Assembly: GCA_040002995.1 (NCBI GenBank)
Contig: JBDUDK010000033.1
Coordinates: 1-64,000, forward strand
DNA from: JBDUDK01 sp040002995
Lineage (GTDB): Bacteria > Actinomycetota > Acidimicrobiia > Acidimicrobiales > Ilumatobacteraceae
Direction of reading: 5' to 3'
DNA: 64,000 nt
Part shown: positions 59,449 through 64,000 of the stretch, one piece after another
How positions within the stretch are numbered: position 1 is the first letter of the stretch
Layout: the number at the start of each line of letters is the position of its first letter
Program-made: the position numbers and the translations under genes
The notes under the pieces: generated by a model
What the model was told of the DNA's origin: nothing
Seen by the model: only the letters and a program-made list of their open reading frames with translations
Databases searched by the model: none

Positions 59449-60399
59449 TCACTCCATGGCGGCGCGAAAACTCTGCGCAGCGGACGCGATGCGGTCGAGG
59501 ATGTCGGCGGGCTGATCGCCGATGATGGCGAAGCCGACGCTCGTTGCGTGCAAGGGACGTACTCGTGAGGCCAAAGCTCGGCCCACCTCTGCGGGTTCGC
59601 CCGCGATCAGGACATCGTCGAGCAGCGTTTCGGTGAGAAGGCCTCGAGCGGGCCCATCGTTCCCTTCGGCCAATTCAGCGGCGGCCGCGACGACGTCGAT
59701 CAGGCGTAACCCGACGCGGGCGCGAGTCTCCTCTGGACAATCGAGGTACGCGTAGATCATCTGCGCCGCGACGGCGTCGGCCGCATCGCGACCGAACGCG
59801 GCGTTGACGTAGATGGCGGCCTCGATGAGGCGACTACTGCGCGCCCACGCGAGCGTCGGGGCGAACATCGACGCCGGCACGCCACCGAGAAAGACACCGT
59901 CGGCAACCTCCGACGCGAGACGGTTGAGCTTCTCTCCCCGTGCCCCGATATAGATCGCCAAGTCTTTGGCTCGGATCGCGTGGGGCCGGGGTTGGTACCC
60001 CTCGGTGGCGTCCCCATTGGCCACCGCCCGGGCGATGCGCACCGCGCGCCGCACGGCGGCCAGAGGATGCTCGCGTCGCACCTCCGCCGGGCCGAGCGCC
60101 ATGTCACCGCCGGGGCCGAATCCAAGGACGAAGCGTCCGGGAGCGATCTCGGCGATCGTGGCGGCCGCGGCCGCGGTTACCGCGGGATGGCGCAGGTACG
60201 GATTCGTCACGCCGACACCAAGTCGCACGCGCGTCGTGGCGCTTGCCGCCGCCGCGAGCACGACGAACGGATCGCGTCCGGGCCCCTCGTCACCGACCCA
60301 GAGTTCGTCGAGACCCGCCGCCTCGACCTCAGCGGCGAACGATGCGACTTCGCCTGCGGGACGATCAGGAAACAGCCAGACGCCTACGCGTACGGGCAC
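59449..60399 (-). CDS. LLM-class oxidoreductase 3
   Basis: The 316-aa protein contains RVRLGVGVTNPYLRHPAVTAAAAATIAEIAPGRFVLGFGPGG and LAIYIGARGEKLNRLASEVADGVFLGG, a good match to the F420-binding Mer-like group. It has the same length as LLM2 but is clearly diverged, so the duplication is old. It starts 4 nt after the AhpD-like gene. Confidence 0.86.
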   Translation of the reverse strand: MPVRVGVWLFPDRPAGEVASFAAEVEAAGLDELWVGDEGPGRDPFVVLAAAASATTRVRLGVGVTNPYLRHPAVTAAAAATIAEIAPGRFVLGFGPGGDMALGPAEVRREHPLAAVRRAVRIARAVANGDATEGYQPRPHAIRAKDLAIYIGARGEKLNRLASEVADGVFLGGVPASMFAPTLAWARSSRLIEAAIYVNAAFGRDAADAVAAQMIYAYLDCPEETRARVGLRLIDVVAAAAELAEGNDGPARGLLTETLLDDVLIAGEPAEVGRALASRVRPLHATSVGFAIIGDQPADILDRIASAAQSFRAAME

Positions 60400-60403
60400 C
60401 GGT

Positions 60404-60994
60404 TCAGCGGGGAGCCGCGCGCAGGGCGTGCTCGGTGGGAATCTCGCTGCGGAGCCCGAGCCCGTTTGCGACGCGATTCACGTAGTTGAAGTAGGCCACC
60501 ATGTTGTTCAGGTCGAGGATCTCGAGATCGTCGAATCCCGCGGCGCGCAGCGCTTCGATATCGGACTCAGCAATCGAGCTGGGCGTGGTCGTGAGCTTCT
60601 CGGCGTAGGCCACCGCGGCATCGATGCGGTTGTCGCCGGTGGGGTGATGCGACGGGTGGGCCAGCACTGCCGCAACGAGGTCGGGGTCGGCGCCTTCGGT
60701 TGCGAGTCGCACCCGCAGGCCCGACAAACAGTGGGGCGTATCGTTGAGGCTCGACGCTACGAGCGCGGCCAACAGCCGTTCGACGGGACGCAGTCCCGAC
60801 GGGCACGACTCGACCACTTTGTAGAGCCGGAGCCGCTCGAGCACGAGTTCTGGGTAGAGGCTGCCCAAGACGGTGAACTCCGTCGGCTCGCCAAGCCGCT
60901 CTGCCTGCCAGTCGTAGGCCTCTTTCAACACGCCGGTGGCTTCTGACCAACCCACCTCGGCGATCCACGGCCCGTTGGAAATCGTCATCGTCAT
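60404..60994 (-). CDS. AhpD/carboxymuconolactone-decarboxylase-like (peroxidase-related) protein
   Basis: The 196-aa helical protein matches the peroxidase-related CMD group (RPVERLLAALVASSLNDTPHCLSGLRVRLA, AAVAYAEKLTTTPSSIAESDIEALRAAGFDDLEILDLNNMVAYFNYVNRVANGLG). Only one cysteine of the CxxC redox site is present (HCLSG), so a classic AhpD disulphide cycle is unlikely. GGAGG precedes the ATG and TACCGT lies 12 nt upstream. It leads the LLM3-LLM2 unit. Confidence 0.85.
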   Translation of the reverse strand: MTMTISNGPWIAEVGWSEATGVLKEAYDWQAERLGEPTEFTVLGSLYPELVLERLRLYKVVESCPSGLRPVERLLAALVASSLNDTPHCLSGLRVRLATEGADPDLVAAVLAHPSHHPTGDNRIDAAVAYAEKLTTTPSSIAESDIEALRAAGFDDLEILDLNNMVAYFNYVNRVANGLGLRSEIPTEHALRAAPR

Positions 60995-61063
60995 CCTCCA
61001 CCCCGGACGGTATCAGCGCGATTGGCCGAGGCGGTCGCCCCTCCCGTTTGCCAACATGGGCCG

Positions 61064-62350
61064 ATGACAGAGTCTCCGTACGGTTTCCGGACCCGCGCCG
61101 TGCATGCCGGCGGCCGGCCCGACCCCACCACCGGTGCCCGGGCGGTGCCCATCTATCAGACGACCAGCTTCGTCTTCGAGAGCACCGAAGAAGCCGCCAC
61201 CCTCTTTGCGCTTCAGAGCTACGGCAACATCTACAGCCGCATCGCCAACCCGACGGTCGCCGCGTTCGAGGAGCGGGTGGCCAGTCTCGAAGGTGGGCTC
61301 GGGGCGGTGGGAACCTCGAGTGGTCAGGCCGCGGAGTTCCTGACGTTCGCCGCGTTGGCCGGCGCCGGCGATCACATCGTCGCAAGCGCCCGGTTGTACG
61401 GAGGCACGCGCACACTGCTCGACGTCACGTTGCGTCGATTTGGCGTCGATACCACGTTCGTGGCCAGCGACGAACCCGACGCGTTTGCGGCGCAGATCCG
61501 GCCTGAGACCAAGGCTCTCTACACCGAGGTGATCGGTAACCCATCGGGGGCGATCGCCGATCTCGCGGGGCTGGCCGATGTAGCGCACGCGTCGGGCATT
61601 CCTCTCATCGTCGACTCGACGTTGGCGACCCCGTACCTGTGTCGCCCGATGGAGCACGGCGCCGATGTGGTCGTGCACTCGGTGACGAAGTTCATCGGTG
61701 GGCACGGGACGTCGATCGGCGGCGCAGTGGTGGAGTCCGGGAGATTCCCGTGGGGCGACGGGCGCTTTCCGCTGATGAATCAACCGGTCCCTTCGTATGG
61801 AGGCCTCACGTGGTGGGGCAACTTCGCCGAGTACGGGTTCCTTACGCGCTTGCGATGCGAGCAACTTCGCGATGTCGGCGCGACCATGACACCGTTCAAC
61901 GCGTTCCTCTTCCTGATGGGGCTCGAGACGCTCGCGTTGCGCATGCCCGTGCACGTCGCCAATGCGCAGCGCGTCGCCGAGTTCCTCAGCTCGCACCCGA
62001 GTGTGGGATGGGTCGCATACGCCGGGCTGCCCGATTCGCCCTGGCGCGAGCGCGCTCAGCGCTACTTGCCGCTGGGTGCAGGTGCCGTGTTCGCGTTCGG
62101 GCTCAAAGGAGGGCGGGAGGCCGGCCGAACGTTCATTGACACCGTCGAGTTGTGCAGCCACCTCGCGAACGTGGGCGACGCGAGAACGCTCGTCATCCAT
62201 CCGGGTTCGACCACCCACGCCCAGCTCGACGATGCGGCGCTCGCTGCCGCAGGCGTCGGGCCCGACCTGATCCGCATATCGGTGGGGCTCGAAGATGCCG
62301 ACGACATCTGCGATGACCTCGATCGTGCCTTGACCAAAGCGACCGCATGA
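61064..62350 (+). CDS. metY: O-acetylhomoserine sulfhydrylase (Cys/Met metabolism PLP enzyme)
   Basis: The ATG at 61064 gives 428 aa. The PLP lysine is in HSVTKFIGGHGTSIGG. Substrate-binding signatures include YQTTSFVFEST, YSRIANPTV and GTSSGQAAEFL, and IVIHPGSTTHAQL-like sequence near the end (LVIHPGSTTHAQLDD). These separate O-acetylhomoserine sulfhydrylases from cystathionine gamma-synthases. It makes homocysteine from O-acetylhomoserine and sulphide. It is coupled to the CoA-binding gene by ATGA. Confidence 0.94.
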   Translation: MTESPYGFRTRAVHAGGRPDPTTGARAVPIYQTTSFVFESTEEAATLFALQSYGNIYSRIANPTVAAFEERVASLEGGLGAVGTSSGQAAEFLTFAALAGAGDHIVASARLYGGTRTLLDVTLRRFGVDTTFVASDEPDAFAAQIRPETKALYTEVIGNPSGAIADLAGLADVAHASGIPLIVDSTLATPYLCRPMEHGADVVVHSVTKFIGGHGTSIGGAVVESGRFPWGDGRFPLMNQPVPSYGGLTWWGNFAEYGFLTRLRCEQLRDVGATMTPFNAFLFLMGLETLALRMPVHVANAQRVAEFLSSHPSVGWVAYAGLPDSPWRERAQRYLPLGAGAVFAFGLKGGREAGRTFIDTVELCSHLANVGDARTLVIHPGSTTHAQLDDAALAAAGVGPDLIRISVGLEDADDICDDLDRALTKATA

Positions 62351-62832
62351 TGGGTTGGGTACCGCCGAGCGCGGGGGAGCGTCTCGCCATCCTGCGTCGC
62401 TCTCACGCGGTGGCGATGGTGGGTGCCTCGCCGGATCCGAGTCGAGCCTCCTATTTCGTGGCCTGCTACTTGCTGGCCGAATCGTCGTTCGATTTGTTCT
62501 TCGTGAACCCGAAGGCCGACGAGATCCTCGGCCGTCCCGTCTACCCGACGCTTGCCGATCTTCCGGTCGTCCCTGACATCGTCGATGTTTTCCGCCGCCC
62601 GGAGGATCTCCCCGCAGTCGCCGCCGACGCGATTGGAGTCGGCGCCAAGACCCTGTGGTTCCAACTCGGACTACGAGATACCGACGCGGCGACGCGCGCC
62701 ACAGCCGCCGGACTCGACGTCGTCATGGACCGGTGTCTCAAGATCGAGCACGCCCGGTTCAAGGGCGGCCTGCACCTGGCCGGGTTCGACACCGGCGTCA
62801 TTACATCGCGGCGGCGCCCAGATCTCAGCTAG
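62347..62832 (+). CDS. CoA-binding domain protein
   Basis: The 161-aa protein is a stand-alone CoA_binding Rossmann domain (AMVGASPDPSRASYFVACYLL, FFVNPKADEILGRPVYPTLADLP, VFRRPEDLP, KTLWFQLG, VMDRCLKIEHARF). Genes of this family regularly follow metY, as here, suggesting a role with the acyl-CoA-dependent part of homocysteine synthesis. No catalytic residues are evident. Confidence 0.9.
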   Translation: MMGWVPPSAGERLAILRRSHAVAMVGASPDPSRASYFVACYLLAESSFDLFFVNPKADEILGRPVYPTLADLPVVPDIVDVFRRPEDLPAVAADAIGVGAKTLWFQLGLRDTDAATRATAAGLDVVMDRCLKIEHARFKGGLHLAGFDTGVITSRRRPDLS

Positions 62833-62844
62833 TGACTCCAAATC

Positions 62845-63552
62845 TCAGTTCGTGACAGTGGGAGGAGTGGGAGGAGGACCGAACTCGTCCGGTCCGAACT
62901 CGTCCGGTCCGAACCCACCGCGGTGGGGCCGGCCCGGGCCGAGCGGAGCCTTTCCGTTCACGATGTCGTCGGCGCGCGCCTTGGCGTCGGCCTTCATCTG
63001 ATCGGCCTGCGCTTGGGTGATGCGACCGGCCGACAACGCGGCGTCGATACGAGCGTTGACGTCGTCGATGATGACCTGGGCAACCGCAGCGGGATCCTTA
63101 CCGTTTTCGGTGGCGAGTTCGGCGAGCGTCTTGCCCGCGACGAGCCCCGCTTTCAGGTCAGCCTCGGTGATGCCGATCGCCGCGGCGATCTTGGCGGGAT
63201 CCTTGCCGAGTGGTCCGCCGAAACGACCCTCGGGCTTGCGGCCGCCGGGGAACGCCGGGCGGGCCTTCGACAACGCGTCCTTCACGGCGTCGGCCTGCGC
63301 CTGGGTGATGGTTCCGGCATCGACGAGGGGCTTCAGGACGCCGTCGACCCACGAGTCCTTGGGCGGGGTCGGCGTTGCTGCGTCCGCCGACCCAGTTCCC
63401 GACGCCCCAGATCCCGACGTAACAGTGACGGTTGTCGTTGGGTCGTCCTGGGCCGCGTTGACGGCCGACGGCACCAGCAATGTCGCACCAATCGCGGCAC
63501 CGGCCACGAGTGAGGCGGCGGAGGCGGCGATGAGATACGGGGTACGGGACAT
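62845..63552 (-). CDS. Exported helical protein with repeated ITQAQAD modules
   Basis: The ATG at 63552 (AAGGAG upstream) gives 235 aa with a signal peptide ending near VNAAQ. Two copies of an ITQAQAD helix-start (residues about 89 and 183) and a loop LGKDPAKIAAAIGITEADL resemble Spy/CpxP-like or DUF2680-type secreted proteins. The C-terminus has a GPDEF duplication from a 15-bp tandem repeat (62881-62910). The function is unknown. Confidence 0.72.
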   Translation of the reverse strand: MSRTPYLIAASAASLVAGAAIGATLLVPSAVNAAQDDPTTTVTVTSGSGASGTGSADAATPTPPKDSWVDGVLKPLVDAGTITQAQADAVKDALSKARPAFPGGRKPEGRFGGPLGKDPAKIAAAIGITEADLKAGLVAGKTLAELATENGKDPAAVAQVIIDDVNARIDAALSAGRITQAQADQMKADAKARADDIVNGKAPLGPGRPHRGGFGPDEFGPDEFGPPPTPPTVTN

Positions 63553-63743
63553 GGGCACTCCTTGCTCAGTAACCCGAATGTAAGGCCCTTGTATAAGACC
63601 CTGGTCGTGACTCGCTGTGAATCGCATAAGAGTTCTCACGCTCCGTGGCGTGCACGGCGTGCGGGGTCGTTCGCTCCCCGTTCGAATCGTGGCTCCGCCG
63701 CCGGAGTACGGTGCGGGCCTTCCGTCAGGCGCCCAGGGGTCCG
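63553..63743. other. Divergent intergenic region
   Basis: It separates the exported helical protein and the UbiE-like gene. Minus-strand TATACA (63578-63583 region) could be a -10 for the exported protein. I see no gene. A TTCGAAT at 63681 resembles a tRNA T-loop, but no cloverleaf forms around it. Confidence 0.5.
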
Positions 63744-63779
63744 ATGACGACACTCGATCTACGGCAGTCCGGTCCGTGA
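63744..63779 (+). other. Possible 11-codon leader ORF of the UbiE-like gene
   Basis: The ATG at 63744, with AGGGG just upstream, opens MTTLDLRQSGP. Its stop overlaps the methyltransferase GTG (GTGA). That GTG lacks its own Shine-Dalgarno, so translational coupling is plausible. Confidence 0.35.
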
Positions 63780-64000
63780 ACGAGCGCGACCGTGAGCCCG
63801 GCATCTTTGCGCGCTCGCTGTTTGCGGGATTGCCTCGCCGCTACGACCGACTGGCCGAAATCCTGTCCCTTGGGCAGAACCGTCGTTGGCGACGGGCGAT
63901 GGTCGATCGGGTCGTCGGCGAGGACCCCGGTCGCATTCTCGACGTGGCCACCGGACCCGCTGGCGTCGCCCGTCAGATCGCAGCGCGGTCGCGGGCCCAG
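63776..64000 (+). CDS. UbiE/MenG-like class I methyltransferase, 5' part
   Basis: The frame opens at a GTG and leaves the right edge after 75 codons. YDRLAEILSLGQNRRWRRAMV matches the N-terminus of UbiE/MenG enzymes, and ILDVATGPAGVARQIA is the SAM-binding motif I, with Pro replacing the usual glycine in GTG. It may methylate a menaquinone precursor or another small molecule. The rest of the gene is outside the window. Confidence 0.75.
   Translation, partial: MNERDREPGIFARSLFAGLPRRYDRLAEILSLGQNRRWRRAMVDRVVGEDPGRILDVATGPAGVARQIAARSRAQ

Noticed and set aside
62822..62856. Imperfect 15-bp direct repeat (ATCTCAGYTMGTGAC) across the convergent ends of the CoA-binding and exported-protein genes
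   Set aside because: Two copies only, each overlapping a gene end. It may be chance, and I see no element boundary.
63660..63700. tRNA-like T-arm (CCCCG-TTCGAAT-CGTGG)
   Set aside because: The stem has a mismatch. No acceptor, D or anticodon arms can be paired upstream, and no CCA context fits.

Overview
The window is a gene-dense stretch of a high-GC Gram-positive (actinobacterial) chromosome. The gene order rnc-mutM-smc-ftsY-ffh-rpsP-khpA-rimM-trmD-rplS-DUF2469-yraN, a GTP-type PEP carboxykinase, a SigK/RskA-like sigma/anti-sigma pair and several luciferase-like (LLM) oxidoreductases all point to Actinomycetota. The discrete FASII genes plsX and acpP beside rnc, and an AddAB-like nuclease pair, suggest a deep-branching class such as Acidimicrobiia. 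That class assignment is inference. I see no tRNA, rRNA, CRISPR array, prophage or insertion sequence. The only likely selfish gene is a DUF222/HNH endonuclease.

Layout. 1-8.2 kb: metabolic genes, namely a truncated PEP-utilising protein with an in-frame repeat, a VOC protein, a ferritin-like protein, a zinc alcohol dehydrogenase, an SMP-30 protein and pckG. 8.0-12.6 kb: rpmB, the fatty-acid-kinase-like fakA and recG. 12.6-17.9 kb: a compact run rsmD-coaD-coiled coil-yceD-rpmF-plsX-acpP-rnc-mutM. 18-31 kb: smc, ftsY, two tandem exported paralogues of unknown function, ffh, rpsP-khpA-rimM, an antisense HNH gene, then trmD-rplS-DUF2469-yraN. 31-42 kb: an ABC exporter, small proteins, a crotonase, the AddAB-like pair, rpe and a 23S/tRNA uracil methyltransferase. 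42-50 kb: sigma/anti-sigma, a PAS-GGDEF-EAL protein, RidA, a kinase-like protein and an MFS exporter. 50-56.7 kb: the histidine-utilisation operon hutH-hutU-hutF-def-hutI. 56.6-64 kb: a patatin, three LLM proteins with an AhpD-like protein, metY with a CoA-binding protein, an exported helical protein and the start of a UbiE-like methyltransferase.

Two observations stand out. First, many operon-leading genes have a TANNNT -10 box only 6-10 nt before the start codon and no Shine-Dalgarno, the signature of leaderless transcription; this fixes several start codons. Second, the hut operon makes N-formylglutamate (hutF) but has no hutG. A peptide-deformylase-family gene occupies the position where the N-formylglutamate deformylase is expected, which suggests a non-orthologous replacement.

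Several real genes are short or have non-ATG starts: rpmF (59 aa), a 51-aa membrane protein, a 44-aa membrane protein, and rnc, whose only usable start is CTG.
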